64,000 nucleotides of DNA from Paraspadella gotoi (Eukaryota > Chaetognatha): positions 5,974,027 through 6,038,026 of the forward strand of contig CM119270.1 in NCBI GenBank assembly GCA_051294375.1, read 5' to 3'. This document shows, piece by piece, positions 1-12,017 of this stretch (positions are counted from its first letter, which is position 1; each line of letters opens with the position of its first letter). The position numbers and the translations under genes were made by a program. The notes beneath the pieces are model-generated. The model was not told the DNA's origin. It did not search any database and worked only from the letters and a program-made list of their open reading frames with translations.

Positions 1-149
1 AAGTAATAAAAATAAACCAAAAACTTATGAAATATATGTTTACAAAAAAAATAATTATTGCAAATGCTTATATTAATAACAATTTTTTTAATATCATGTA
101 AGAGCTAATAAATGAATGAGAGATAAATTTTATATAGGGAAGCCAGTTA

Positions 150-346
150 CTCTGGGAGTGAATAAACGAGACTGTGAGAGAGTTGATTGAAAGCTTGCAG
201 GGACCTGCTATGTCATTATCTTGTAAGAGTGATGGAGGCCTTAAACCACCAAAGCCTGTCCAAAGTCAGGGGCAAGATTGCTTATTTATTAAATGAATGG
301 ATAATTTTTATATTGGTTGTACCAATTTCATAAAACTTTATATCCA
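150..346 (+). repeat. Dispersed repeat family R1, long form
   Basis: The sequence closely matches 54027-54207 in the same orientation. Its last ~65 bases recur at 17163-17226 and 34899-34968 in the same orientation, and inverted at 26841-26948 and 42557-42621. The shared core reads from 'aagatagcttatttattaaa' to a terminal 'attggttgtaccaat', itself a small inverted repeat (ATTGGT/ACCAAT). No coding capacity is visible. A short non-autonomous element (MITE or SINE fragment) is the likely nature. The remaining DNA from 1 to about 900 is AT-rich and shows no gene. Confidence 0.7.
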
Positions 347-988
347 TATTTATAAAAAAAAGCTATTTACTCTTTTAGTAGGGCCAAACTTTGTCAACGG
401 GGTGGGTCAAAAGTTTGATTTGGGAACCTTCAAGTTTAGCTTCAAACATTTCTGAGAAAACTTTCAATGGACCAAAATTTTCTAAAATGGCTAGAAGCAC
501 TAGTAATTAATTTTTAATTGTCTCAATCGCTTTGCGTTTGCGACGATTTTGCTGTAGTTTTGCACATAAGTGGCGGCGTCGTCGTCGTGTGTATGAAGTG
601 GGTGTATGGGTGTATGAAGCTGAAAATTTATATACAGCTTCTCATCATCGAGGTCCTTGAAATTGGGTGAGGACAGTTATTAAATATGTTTTGTTTAGGT
701 TTTATCAAAACAAATTTCCTCTTTTTATTTTTATGTCTCCTTCTCTCTCTCTTTTTTCTTTTCAAGCCCTTCAAGCTTGCTAATCTATCAAGATTCGAGT
801 GATCATATAATCATAATGGGTAAAAATAGTTACCAAGTCAGTTTAAAGGTTGGACTTCTGACCTCTCATTATTTGGTCCGATAAAGAGTCAGCTCGCCTT
901 TACCGCTCACTCACTTCGGCCAATCACGACTCGCCGAGAAAATGGTAGCGATGAGACGCAATTCTCAACCTCTTCTCTAGACCCTGCG

Positions 989-1007
989 CGTGGAAGTATT
1001 CCATTGG
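989..1007 (-). promoter_or_regulatory. ER stress response element (ERSE) 1
   Basis: The + strand reads CGTGG, nine bases, ATTGG, which is the exact reverse complement of the ERSE consensus CCAAT-N9-CCACG. This element drives ER chaperone genes in mammals through NF-Y and ATF6/XBP1. It lies 436 bases before the calreticulin start codon, which fits an unfolded-protein-response target gene. Confidence 0.7.
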
Positions 1008-1018
1008 CCAAACTAAAT

Positions 1019-1037
1019 CGTGGAAGACTGCGATTGG
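1019..1037 (-). promoter_or_regulatory. ER stress response element (ERSE) 2
   Basis: This is a second perfect CGTGG-N9-ATTGG, exactly 30 bases downstream of the first and in the same orientation. Two perfect copies at fixed spacing upstream of an ER chaperone are unlikely to be chance. A near-match in the opposite orientation (CCAAT-N9-CCGAG) starts at about 920. Confidence 0.7.
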
Positions 1038-1442
1038 TCGGTCCAAGAATATAATTGTATTCTTCGTCGAAATTTGGACCAATCCGCGCACGAATCAGTT
1101 GTAGATTCAACCAATCGACGTTTTACAACTGGCAATGGCTTCGATTTTACCAGTTTTTAACTTCATGTAGTAAGGATGTCGGCCCATTCTGGGGCGGGCC
1201 GCTTTCTCATTGACACTTTGCGCAGTGACGGACGAATCGACGCCGTCTTTGTTTATATGTAAATATAAACACATACATATACATACGGCATTCCATGTTT
1301 ACTTATATGCTCGACGCTTTGTCCAACCGGCTAACCCTTTCCCACGTTTTTCTCCCCTCCAGATAATATTCCGACGATTCAATTTTATTCGTTGGCGTAC
1401 GTTTTAGACAACTTTTTAAACAATTTTTAAGTATTTTTAAAA

Positions 1443-4411
1443 ATGGAGATGTTGTGGGTCGTCTCGTTTCTCATGTGCCTTTGGGCGGCAGAGTCGACGG
1501 TCTATTTCAAGGAACAGTTCGACGACGGAGGTGAGTGTCGAAAAAGAAAAAAACCCATGAGCCGTAAGTTGATCCCTCATCTTTTCATTGCAGACGGATA
1601 TTTGTCTCGGTGGGTCTCGTCGACGAGCAAAGGCGGCGACCAAGGCAAGTTCGTCATCTCGTCGGGAAAGTTCTATGGCGACGTTGAGAAGGACAAGGGT
1701 GAGTTCTAAGAGTTACTGCTCAAAGGGAAGGTGCCTTGTTTTAATAACATTCTTTGTACCGTTTGATGCCTAGAAATATTTTTTTTTTCTTGGAATTTAT
1801 TGGCATTTTTCGGCGCCCCAGTTAATCTAAATGTTAATATTTTTCTCGTTTGGTCATTTCAGGCCTTCAAACGTCTCAAGACGCCAGATTCTATGGCATC
1901 TCGGCCAAATTCGATTCCTTCAGCAACGAAGGCAAATCTTTGGTCATTCAGTTTTCGGGTGAGTTTTTGATGTACGAAGAAACAAAATTGAAAAAAAGCT
2001 ATCTTGAAGGGACTTACCTCGACTTAATAATTTTCTGGCCCTGATAAGTTTCCTCAATCCTTCCATTCCATCATTTCCTAGTTTAAGAACTTAATTGATT
2101 TATTTCCTTAATTGTATAACTAAATTTTTTAAAACTACCCTTCACTAAGCTCTCGCTCATGCTATTCTACCTCCACCGTTAGCAAATAAAATCTCCCCCG
2201 CGACTTTCCCCCAATTTTCCCTCTTTTCTCCCCTCCTTTCTCCCCCCGTTCCTCCCTCCAGTCAAGCACGAGCAGAACATCGACTGCGGCGGCGGCTACG
2301 TCAAGGTCTTCCCCTCTACTCTCGACCAGACGGGGATGCACGGGGACTCTCCCTACCACATCATGTTCGGCCCTGACATCTGCGGTTCGGGAACGAAGAA
2401 GGTCCACGTCATCTTCACCCACGCGGGGAAGAATCACCTCATCAAGAAAGAGATCCGCTGCAAGGTAAGTTTTTATGGGGTGAAGTTGTGGGGTTTTCCA
2501 TTTTTAGTCTTCTTGGCGGGCTGGCCGATGAATTTCTTAAGCCAAATATGTATATCGTTAGAATTTTTTTTTTTTTTTTTTTCTGAAATAAAAGAGACAA
2601 TTTGACAATTAAGACAATAAGAAGATTAAACGATTTGAAACAATATGACATTTAAACAATAAATGAGAAGATTAAAAATTAAAAATATTAAAAATATTAA
2701 AAATATTAAAAATATTAAAAATATTTCGTTCCCTTGAATCAATCGCCGCTTACATTTTTCTCCCCCAGGACGACGAATTTACTCATCTGTACACTCTTAT
2801 CGTGAAACCGGACAACACTTACGAAGTCAAAATCGATAATTCTAAGGTGAGCCGCTGAGGAAATGCTAATAAAACTGAAATTAAAACCAAAAAAAATATA
2901 AAAGGCGCGGGTTCAGTATTTTGTTTAATTTTAATATTATCCTCGTTAACTTTCGTTTCCCATATGTTGCTCATTTTAGTGAAGCTTTTTCCAATTTTTT
3001 TCACCCTTTCCTCCTCCCCCTCCCAAAGGTGGAGAGCGGTTCCCTGGAGGAAGACTGGGACATCCTCCCCCCGCGCGAGATTCTCGACCCCGACGCGAAG
3101 AAACCCGAGGACTGGGACGATAACGAGTCCATCCCCGACCCCACCGACGAGAAGCCCGAAGACTGGGACAAGCCCGAGCACATCCCCGATCCCGAGGCCA
3201 AGAAGCCCGAGGACTGGGACGACGAGATGGACGGCGAATGGGAGGCCGCTATGATCGATAACCCAGAATATAAGGTGAGTTGGGAAAGTCTGAAAGATGA
3301 TTACATGGATGCAATTGATTTCGGGATGGTGCGGGAGATAGTCTTGTTTCTCTAAATATTAAGAAAGAGAAACATTGATATTTTAAAGAATAATGATAGG
3401 AGAAGGCTTTGTTTATTGTTGATAGTTCAAAGAAACGCGCTGAAATAAAACAAAAAAATCTAATCCAAAACATAAAGCCGCTCTTTGAATTCAAACATAT
3501 TAAATATTTTAATGAACTGAGCCAAGTTGAACCTCGTGACTTTTATAAATTCTGAAAGAAAAAAAATTTTCACCTTTAATCTCTTTCCATCTCAAAATAT
3601 GATTTCTCTCTCCATAGGGCGAGTGGAAGCCGAAGCAGATTCCCAACCCTGCCTACAAAGGCAAGTGGGTCCACCCCAAAATCCCCAACCCCGATTTCCA
3701 TGAAGAACCTCACCTTTACCGCTACACGGACATCGGGGCGTTGGGTTTTGATCTCTGGCAGGTGAGTTCGTCCCGAAGTTTCATGTTTTTGTTATAAGTA
3801 CAATGTTGTTTTTATGAATAGCAGTGCGCTCCAAGCAATGTGGCGAGGCCTTGTATTTTTAAATAGGCGAATGATTTCTACCAATCGTTTTCTTTTCCTT
3901 TTTTTCCTCGCCGCCGATCTCCTACCCCCATCTATCTTCCCTTTCCTATTCCCTCGCCTCTCTCTTTCTACTCATCTTTTCTCTCCATTTCCTCTCCCCT
4001 TACGTTTCCCTCCCCTCTTTATTCATATTTTCTATTCCTTATTCCAGGTGAAATCCGGCACAATCTTCGACAACATCTTTATCGGCGACGATCCGGCGGA
4101 AGCCGAGGCTTTCGCCAAGGAGACTTTCGAAGTGACCAAGGTAAATAGCTCCCTGTCACTTGATTTCACTTTCATGTCTCACCTTTTCTCAAAATCCTTC
4201 ACATCAGGACCCGGAAAAGAAGATGAAGGAAGCCGAGGACGCCAAGGAGAGGGCGAAGGAGGAGGCGGAGAAGAAAGAGGAAGAAGACGAAGTCGACGAG
4301 GAAGACGACGACGACAAGGATGCCGAGAAAGAGGACGAGGACGAAAAGGAGGAAGCGGAGGAAGAGAAGGCGGAGGAGGAAACGACGAAGTCGGATCACA
4401 TCGAATTGTGA
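1443..4411 (+). CDS. Calreticulin, ER lectin chaperone, nine exons
   Basis: Calreticulin is a soluble ER-lumen lectin chaperone that binds monoglucosylated N-glycans and Ca2+. Exons with consistent phase are 1443-1530, 1594-1698, 1863-1958, 2262-2464, 2769-2846, 3029-3274, 3618-3761, 4048-4140 and 4208-4411, giving 418 residues, the usual length. The product has a signal peptide (residues 1-18) and the family signatures [16 protein letters not shown] and IMFGPDICG in the N-domain. The P-domain has three PDP..KPEDWD repeats and then [13 protein letters not shown]-type repeats. A highly acidic C-domain follows, and the protein ends in HIEL, a variant of the HDEL/KDEL retention signal. The start is chosen because it directly precedes the signal peptide. 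A poly(A) signal AATAAA lies at 4858-4863. Two ERSE elements upstream suggest ER-stress control. From exon 5 on, the gene lies inside the left arm of a large inverted duplication. Confidence 0.97.
2671..2726 (+). repeat. 9-bp minisatellite in calreticulin intron 4
   Basis: About six tandem copies of the unit ATTAAAAAT. The homology between the two arms of the large inverted duplication ends at this array, and the mirror position on the right arm is followed within a few bases by the N gap at 10956. The array may have caused the assembly break. Confidence 0.85.
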
Positions 4412-6643
4412 AGTGGGATTCGCTGGTCGGCGGAAAACGTGAAACCTCCTTGTGGTGGAACGAACAAGTCATTCCTTACACGCTCCTTTCTTCGCTGTGA
4501 AACGTCTCCCAAAAAAAAACTCGTTATTCGAAGACGATTTAGCGAAGAAAACGTCTCGCTCTCTCTCCCCTTCCCTCCCATCCCCTTCACCATCGATTTC
4601 TCTCGCGATCGTAGGCTACGTTCATTGTATTAATTATTACATTTGTTCTCTCTCGCCGCGGTCGTCCCATCTTTCGCCCCCTTTTCCTTGGCTTCGCATC
4701 TTCTTGATTTCATTTTTTTAAACTTTGCGTCTTTTCATATTAATTTTTATTATGTATTAGTCGGTCATTTAAGTCATATTTCCAGTTTTTTTTTTCTTAG
4801 TAAAATCCGATTTTTATCTCTAGGTTTTTTTCAGTGATTGTTCTTTCGTGAAATCGAAATAAAAACAAAAATGAACATGACAAATCTTTTTTTTAATTTA
4901 ATGAATGTAATTTTTGAGACTAACGTTTGAATTGAAAGGCTGCAGAGTAAATTTGCTAACATGAACGTTCGTAACATTTTAGGAAGGTTTAGCAGAAAAT
5001 CTGGCAGTTCTGCGATAATCACAATAGGTTACGATAGTATTAAAAAGTCGCGTATGATTTTAATTATACGGATTAAAGCAAACGAAAAAAACGCAAAGCG
5101 GTGTACAAACGCGCTTCCTCGCAAGTTCTATAGAAACGAGGATAATGGTAAACAAGTAAAGTTCCCAGAAAAAGCTGTCATATAGTTAATTATAAAATTA
5201 TCAACCTTAACAAATATAGGATTCCTCTTTCTTTTCCTGATGACAATAAAATTAACTTAGGGATTTGTATTGTTTAAGCTCGTTTAAACTTTGTTAAATG
5301 ATCCTGGCAAGATGACTGTAATCTAGTGAAAATCGAAAATCAATCAATAAAACATGAAACGTGTGAAATTTTGTTCTTTTATTGAGTAATTTTTCAAATA
5401 AGAATTTAACCTTTTGATTTGATTTACTAAAAAACAATAATAAGGACCCTTGCACAGGTTCTGGAGCGTGATAGATGGAGAAGAAACTCAGAAAACGCAA
5501 AACCTTTGCGTGGGCTCTTTAAAACGGCATTCTTTAAAAGCTCCGATTTTTTTTTATTTCTCCAACTCTTATTGGTCGAAAAAGAGTTATGAGTGAGAGA
5601 GGAGAAAAAGAGAGAGGGAACGCACCAACCCTCTCTCACTCTCTCGATCCAATATTTGTCTGCCTGGGTAGTTTTTTTTTCAAAAGGTTTTTTTCTTCTG
5701 TTGATTTTATTTTCGCGAATTGAATCACGTTGAGATTCGCGATTCAAGAAAAGTTGCGCCTCGTTTTTTTCCCCCTTTTGAATAATGTTTGGTCAAAAAA
5801 AAAAAAAGAAAAAATGGGATGAAGTGATGTGAAAAAAAGTCAGGCAAATGTTTATTTTTTACTCCGTTCGAATCGCGAAGTTTGGAATTTTTTTTTTCTG
5901 AAACTTTACCTTCGAAGCTTTAATGAATAAAAATAGCAACTGTGAATACGAAACGAAAACAAATAAATACGACAAAAGCCACAAAAGCAAAAATTCTGAA
6001 GCGTTTAGGTAGCCAAAGTTTGTAACTTCCTTTTTTTACTGGTGTGTGTGAGCTTGTCTTTGCCGACATAGTTTGCGTCTAAACCATCAATTACTAACTC
6101 AAAACTAAATGTAATAAGCCGATAATCGTCGAATTCTATTTAAAGATAATAAAGATAAAAATTTTGATATTTACCATAAATTTCAAGTAAAACAAAATCA
6201 TAAACTAGAAACTTTTCAAGAAATATTTATTCCCGTTTTATAACTAATTTTCCGTCTATAAATGCGTCTCCATCTACATAAAGTAACCTTTTACATTGTA
6301 TAAACATCCGATTTTTTTCCTCTTTGTAGCGAAAAAAGGGGAAAAAAGTGAAGAAAACTTAACCGAATCTCACGGACTTCGTCGGACCTGGACCGAATCT
6401 GAGACTCAGATTTCGGATTTTTCTCTTTCTGTTTTGTTTTGCTTTTTTTACGCGGAGCCGAAATTACGGAAATATAAACAAACCTTTGTATCTTTTTTTT
6501 TATTTTGCAGAGAGATTACTATTTACGACCACTATTTATAAGTTAACGATATTTAATTACCCAAAAATCGTTATTAACTAATAAATTGGATGACATCCAA
6601 TGAAGTCGAATGAAAATCTTAGGTTTTCATTTCTAATACTTTG
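2722..6643 (+). repeat. Left arm of a giant inverted duplication
   Basis: Positions x here match, reverse-complemented, positions of about 13671 - x. For example, the calreticulin stop at 4409-4411 pairs with 9260-9262, and exon 5 starts at 2769 and 10903. The arm contains calreticulin exons 5-9, its 3' region and about 1.8 kb of AT-rich non-coding DNA (4864-6640) in which I see no gene. The arms differ by SNPs and many small indels. Confidence 0.93.
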
Positions 6644-6748
6644 AATTGGGGTCAAGAGGGAATGAAATCAAAACCATTTGATATTAAATAATAACGAAAA
6701 AGACATTTATTTATATGATTATAGTAGTTCTTAATTTTTTTTTTCAAA

Positions 6749-6812
<64 letters not shown>

Positions 6813-6923
6813 TAGAGATTGCAACAGAGTAAACGCAAGAGAGAGAGAAAGACAGAGAGAGAGAGATAGAGATTGCAACAGAGTAAACGAGAGAGAAAGT
6901 CAGAGAGACGACAGAGAGAGAGA

Positions 6924-6954
<31 letters not shown>

Positions 6955-7021
6955 CGAAAGGCAGCGATTTGAAGAGAAAGAGATTGTAATGAATTCCAAA
7001 TTCAGAGAAAATCTATTTAAC
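6644..7021. repeat. Unique spacer between inverted arms with GA microsatellite
   Basis: This 378-base stretch is the only part of the inverted duplication not shared between arms. It holds a long (GA)n tract from about 6754 to 6955, interrupted by a duplicated segment 'gattgcaacagagtaaacg' (near 6817 and 6871). The purine run is on the + strand only, so the centre itself is not a palindrome. Confidence 0.85.
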
Positions 7022-10000
7022 AAAGTATTAGAAATGAAAACCTAAGATTTTCATTCGACTTCATTGGATGTCATCCAATTTATTAGTTAATAACGATTTT
7101 GGGTAATTATTTAAATATCGTCAACTTATAAATAGTGGTCGTAAATAGTAATCTCTCTGCAAAAAAAAAAAGATACAAAGGTTTGTTTATATTTCCGTAA
7201 TTTCGGCTCCGCGTAAAAAAAGCAAAACAAAACAGAAAGAGAAAAATCCGAAATCTGAGTCTCAGATTCGGTCCAGGTCCGACGAAGTCCGTGAGATTCG
7301 GTTAAGTTTTTCTTCACTTTTTTCCCCTTTTTTCGCTACAAAGAGGAAAAAAATCGGATGTTTATACAATGTAAAAGGTTACTTTATGTAGATTGGAGAC
7401 GCATTTATAGACGGAAAATTAGTTATAAAACAGGAATAAATATTTTTTGAAAAGTCTCTAGTTTATGTTTTTGTTTTACTTGAAATTTATGGTAAATATC
7501 AAAATTTTATCTTTATTATCTTTAAATAGAATTCGACGATTATCGGCTTATTACATTTAGTTTTGAGTTAGTAATCGATGTTTTAGACGCAAACTATGTC
7601 GGCAAAGACAAGCTCACACACACCAGTAAAAAAAGGAAGTTACAAACTTTGGCTACCAACGCTTCAGATTTTTGCTTTGTTGGCTTTTTGTCGTATTTAT
7701 TTTGTTTTCGTTTCGTATTCACAGTTTGCTATTTTTATTCATTAAAGCTTCGAAGGTAAAGTTTCAGAAAAAAAAAAATTCCAAACTTCGCGATTCGAAC
7801 GGAGTAAAAAATAAACATTTGCCTGACTTTTTTTCACATACTTCATCCCATTTTTTTCTTTTTTTTTTTCTTGACCAAACATTCATTCAAAAGGGGGAAA
7901 AAAACGAGGCGCAACTTTTCTTGAATCGCGAATCTCAACGTGATTCAATTCGCGAAAATAAAATCAACAGAGAAAAAAACCTTTTGAAAAAAAAACTACC
8001 CAGGCAGACAAATATTGGATCGAGAGAGTGAGAGAGGGTTGGTGCGTTCCCTCTCTCTTTTCTCCTCTCTCACTCATAACTCTTTTTCGACCAATAAGAG
8101 TTGGAGAAATAAAAAAAAATCGGAGCTTTTAAAGAATGCCGTTTTAAAGAGCCCACGCAAAGGTTTTGCGTTTTCTGAGTTTCTTCTCCATCTATCACGC
8201 TCCAGAACCTGTGCAAGGGTCCTTATTATTGTTTTTTAGTAAATCAAATCAAAGGTTAAAATTCTTATTTGAAAAATATACTCAATAAAAGAACAAAATT
8301 TCACGTTTCATGTTTTATTGATCGATTTTCGATTTTCACTAGAGATTAGTCATCTTGCAGGATCATTTAACAAAGTTTAAACGAGCTTAAACAATACAAA
8401 TCCCTAAGAAGTAAATTTTATTGTCATCAGGCAAAGAAACGAGAGGAATCCTATATTTGTAAAGGTTGATAATTTTATAATTAACTATATGACAGCTTTT
8501 TCTGGAGAACACTTGTTTAGCATTATCCTCGTTTCTATAGAACTTGCGAGGAAGCGCGTTTGTACACCGCTTTGCGTTTTTTTCGTTTGCTTTAATCCGT
8601 ATAATTAAAATCATACGCGACTTTTTAATACTATCGTAACCTATTGTGATTATCGCAGAACTGCCTGATTTTCTGCTAAACTTTCCTAAAATGTTACGAA
8701 CGTTCATGTTAGCAAATTTACTCTGCAGCCTTTCAATTCAAACGTTAGTCTCAAAAACTACATTCATTAAATTAAAAAAAAAAGATTTGTCATGTTCATT
8801 TTTGTTTTTATTTCGATTTCACGAAAGAACAATCACTGAAAAAAACCTAGAGATAAAAATCGGATTTTACTAAGAAAAAAAAACTGGAAATATGACTTAA
8901 ATGACCGACTAATACATAATAAAAATTAATATGAAAAGACGCAAAGTTTAAAAAAAATGAAATCAAGAAGATGCGAAGCCAAGGAAAAGGGGGCGAAAGA
9001 TGGACGACCGCGGCGAGAGAGAACAAATGTAATAATTAATACAATGAACGTAGCCGACGATCGCGAGAGAAATTGATGGTGAAGGGGATGGGAGGGAAGG
9101 GGAGAGAGAGCGAGACGTTTTCTTCGCCAAATCGTCTTCGAATAACGAGTTTTTTTTTTTGGGAGACGTTTCACAGCGAAGAAAGGAGCGTGTAAGGAAT
9201 GACTTGTTCGTTCCACCACAAGGAGGTTTCGCGTTTTCCGCCGACCAGCGAATCCCACTTCACAATTCGATGTGATCCGACTTCGTAGTCTCCTCCTCCG
9301 CCTTCTCTTCCTCCGCTTCCTCCTTTTCGTCCTCGTCCTCTTTCTCGGCATCCTTGTCGTCGTCGTCTTCCTCGTCGACTTCGTCTTCTTCCTCTTTCTT
9401 CTCCGCCTCCTCCTTCGCCCTCTCCTTGGCGTCCTCGGCTTCCTTCATCTTCTTTTCCGGGTCCTGATGTGAAGGATTTTGAGAAAAGGTGAGACAAGAA
9501 AATGAAAGTGAAATAAAGTGACAGGGAGCTATTTACCTTGGTCACTTCGAAAGTCTCCTTGGCGAAAGCCTCGGCTTCCGCCGGATCGTCGCCGATGAAG
9601 ATGTTGTCGAAGATTGTGCCGGATTTCACCTGGAATAAGGAATAGAAAATATAAATAAAGAGGGAAACGTAAGGCCCTTACTAAGGGAGAGGAAATGGAG
9701 AGAAAAGATGAGTAGAAAGAGAGAGGCGAGGGAATAGGAAAGGGAAGATAGATGGGGAAGGAGATCGGCGGGGAGGAAAAAAGGAAAAGAAAATGATTGG
9801 TAGAAATCATTCGTCTATTTAAAAATACAAGGCCTCGCCACATTGCTTGGAGCGCATAAAAAAAAACAACATTGTACTTATAACAAAAACATGAAACTTC
9901 GGACGAACTCACCTGCCAGAGATCAAAACCCAACGCCCCGATGTCCGTGTAGCGGTAAAGGTGAGGTTCTTCATGGAAATCGGGGTTGGGGATTTTGGGG

Positions 10001-10947
10001 TGGACCCACTTGCCTTTGTAGGCAGGGTTGGGAATCTGCTTCGGCTTCCACTCGCCCTATGGAGAGAGAAATCATATTTTGAGATGGAAAGAGATTAAAG
10101 GTGAAAATTTTTTTATTTCAGAATTTATAAAAGTCACGAGGTTCAACTTGGCTCAGTTCATTAAACTATTTTAATATGTTTGAATTCAAAGAGCGGCTTT
10201 ATGTTTGGATTTGATTTTTTTGTTTTATTTCAGCGCGTTTCTTTGAACTATCAACAATAAACAAAGCCTTCTCCTATCATTATTCTTTAAAATATCAATG
10301 TTTCTCTTTCTTAATATCTAGAGAAACAAGACTATCTCCCGCACCATCCCGAAACCAATTGCATCCATGTAATCATCTTTCAGACTTTCCCAACTCACCT
10401 TATATTCTGGGTTATCGATCATAGCGGCCTCCCATTCGCCGTCCATCTCGTCGTCCCAGTCCTTCGGGCTTCTTGGCCTCGGATCGGGATGTGCTCGGGC
10501 TTGTCCCAGTCTTCGGGCTTCTCGTCGGTGGGGTCGGGGATGGACTCGTTATCGTCCCAGTCCTCGGGTTTCTTCGCGTCGGGGTCGAGAATCTCGCGCG
10601 GGGGAGGATGTCCCAGTCTTCCTCCAGGGAACCGCTCTCCACCTTTGGGAGGGGGAGGGAAAGGGTGAAAAAAATTGGAAAAAGCTTCACTAAAATGAGC
10701 AACATATGGGAAACGAAAGTTAACGAGGATAATATTAAAATTAAACAAAATACTGAACCGCGCCTTTTATATTTTTTTGGGTTTTTATTTCAGTTTATTA
10801 GCATTTCCTCATTTGCTCACCTTAGAATTATCGATTTTGACTTCGTAAGTGTTGTTCCGGTTTCACGATAAGAGTGTACAGATGAGTAAATTCGTCGTCC
10901 TGGGGAGAAAAATGTAAGCGGCGATTGATTCAAGGGAACGAAATATT
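7022..10947 (-). repeat. Right arm of the giant inverted duplication
   Basis: Reverse-complement copy of 2722-6643, ending a few bases before the 25-N gap at 10956-10980. Compared with the left arm it has several one-base homopolymer indels inside coding exons but also synonymous substitutions. For example, the codons before KSDHIEL are GAG ACT ACG here against GAA ACG ACG in the left arm. It therefore looks like a second allele or paralog sequenced at low accuracy. 7022-9259 shows no gene. Confidence 0.93.
9260..10903 (-). pseudogene. Calreticulin second copy, 5'-truncated and frameshifted
   Basis: Mirror copy of calreticulin exons 5-9: about 10826-10903, 10399-10642, 9913-10055, 9537-9629 and 9260-9463. 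Exon 9 is intact and ends in the same HIEL. Exon 6 has net frame-breaking indels in runs of G and C, including the P-domain repeats. Exon 5 has an extra T in 'gttgttccgg'. Exons 1-4 are missing beyond the gap at 10956-10980. The changes are mostly homopolymer-length changes, so read error in an allelic copy is a better explanation than a decayed pseudogene, but both are possible. Confidence 0.85.
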
Positions 10948-10955
10948 ATCTCTTT

Positions 10956-10980
10956 NNNNNNNNNNNNNNNNNNNNNNNNN
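10956..10980. other. Assembly gap (25 N)
   Basis: A run of 25 N. Left of it is the calreticulin right arm. Right of it is unrelated AT-rich DNA (10981-12017) with no gene, which includes a (GA)n tract at 11478-11528. Contiguity across the gap is not guaranteed. Confidence 0.99.
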
Positions 10981-11477
10981 ATTCGGAAATCCAGGCCGGA
11001 TCTTACAATGAATTGTAAGTGAAGCCAAATTTCAAGGGGGTCTCGTAATTGGTTTTCGAAAACCAATTTTTTTATCGCCATTTAATTCTTTTTTTTTTAT
11101 TAGAATGAGCGAACTGTGAAAAAAGGCTTGTATTTATTTGGAAATTGGATACTGTAAAAAATAATTAAACTCTGAATGATGTGTAAAAGACAAGGTAGCA
11201 TTCGTAGCATCAATAGTTGCTTTTAAATATTTAAATACAAAATACAATTAAATAAGTTTTTCACAATTTTGATCGGTAACAAAAGAAATGGGAATGGAAC
11301 ATACATACAGCTAAATCAGGAGAGCGTACATTAAATTGTTATAAATCAATGCAAAAAAGCCATTTTTTTATTGATTTATCAATCATTATTGATTCGATTT
11401 TCACCAGATGTTTACTTTGGAAATAAAAAAAATGAATGGAGTTCAGAACCAATAAATGAATAATATTTTCGGGACAC

Positions 11478-11531
<54 letters not shown>

Positions 11532-12017
11532 GCTCTTTATCTGGCCGTATTATTGTTAACACTCCCTCTAACTTCCTTGACTTTTTGCTCCCTAGAGACT
11601 TTTGCGGGACTGATGAAAGAATAACGAAAGTCTACTCCAGAAGTATTTCGCTTCATTACTGAATAAATTAATTGAGTTGGAATTAGGTTGGGAGTTCTAC
11701 TTGGGTGTCGTCTATTTTCGTAACTGTATAAAAGTTTTAAAACGTATATCAATTGTACCAATTATTATTCCTAGGGTATCCGTTAAAAAAAATGACGACT
11801 AAAACCAAACGCGAACCAAAAACGTTAAAAAGCAAAAAGAGCAAAAGAGGAAACAAAGATAAAATAAGAAGAGGAACCACGCAACCGATCACAAACGGAG
11901 CGTTGTAAAAACCAAATAACAAATTTGACAAAAAATTATCGAATCAACCGTAAAAAAAAAAATGAAACTAAACTGAAGCGAGATAAAACTAAAAAAAAAA
12001 CACAAAATCTAAAAACA

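Larger units (their letters stand above)
919..1120. promoter_or_regulatory. CCAAT-box cluster upstream of calreticulin
   Basis: Within 200 bases there are at least five CCAAT/ATTGG boxes (near 920, 1003, 1033, 1079, 1111), and two of them belong to perfect ER stress response elements listed separately. A GC-box-like string 'ggggcgggccg' lies at about 1191-1201. The cluster is 320-520 bases before the calreticulin ATG. CCAAT boxes of this kind bind NF-Y in animals. The overlapping 67-codon minus-strand ORF is not supported as a gene. Confidence 0.6.

Noticed and set aside
907-1110. 67-codon minus-strand ORF upstream of calreticulin
   Set aside because: It overlaps the CCAAT/ERSE promoter cluster, has no signal or domain, and no splice partners.
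4179-4472. Antisense ORFs over the acidic calreticulin exon
   Set aside because: Shadow of the GAG/GAC-rich coding strand.
6652-7023. ORFs of repeated Ser-Leu or Arg-Glu
   Set aside because: They are translations of the GA/CT microsatellite; the same applies to those at 11456, 12009, 31850, 35617 and 44426.
5427-8239. ORFs of 60-119 codons inside the palindrome arms (e.g. 5427-5747, 7672-8031)
   Set aside because: Poly-Lys/poly-Phe composition from A/T runs; the frames are not preserved between the two arms.
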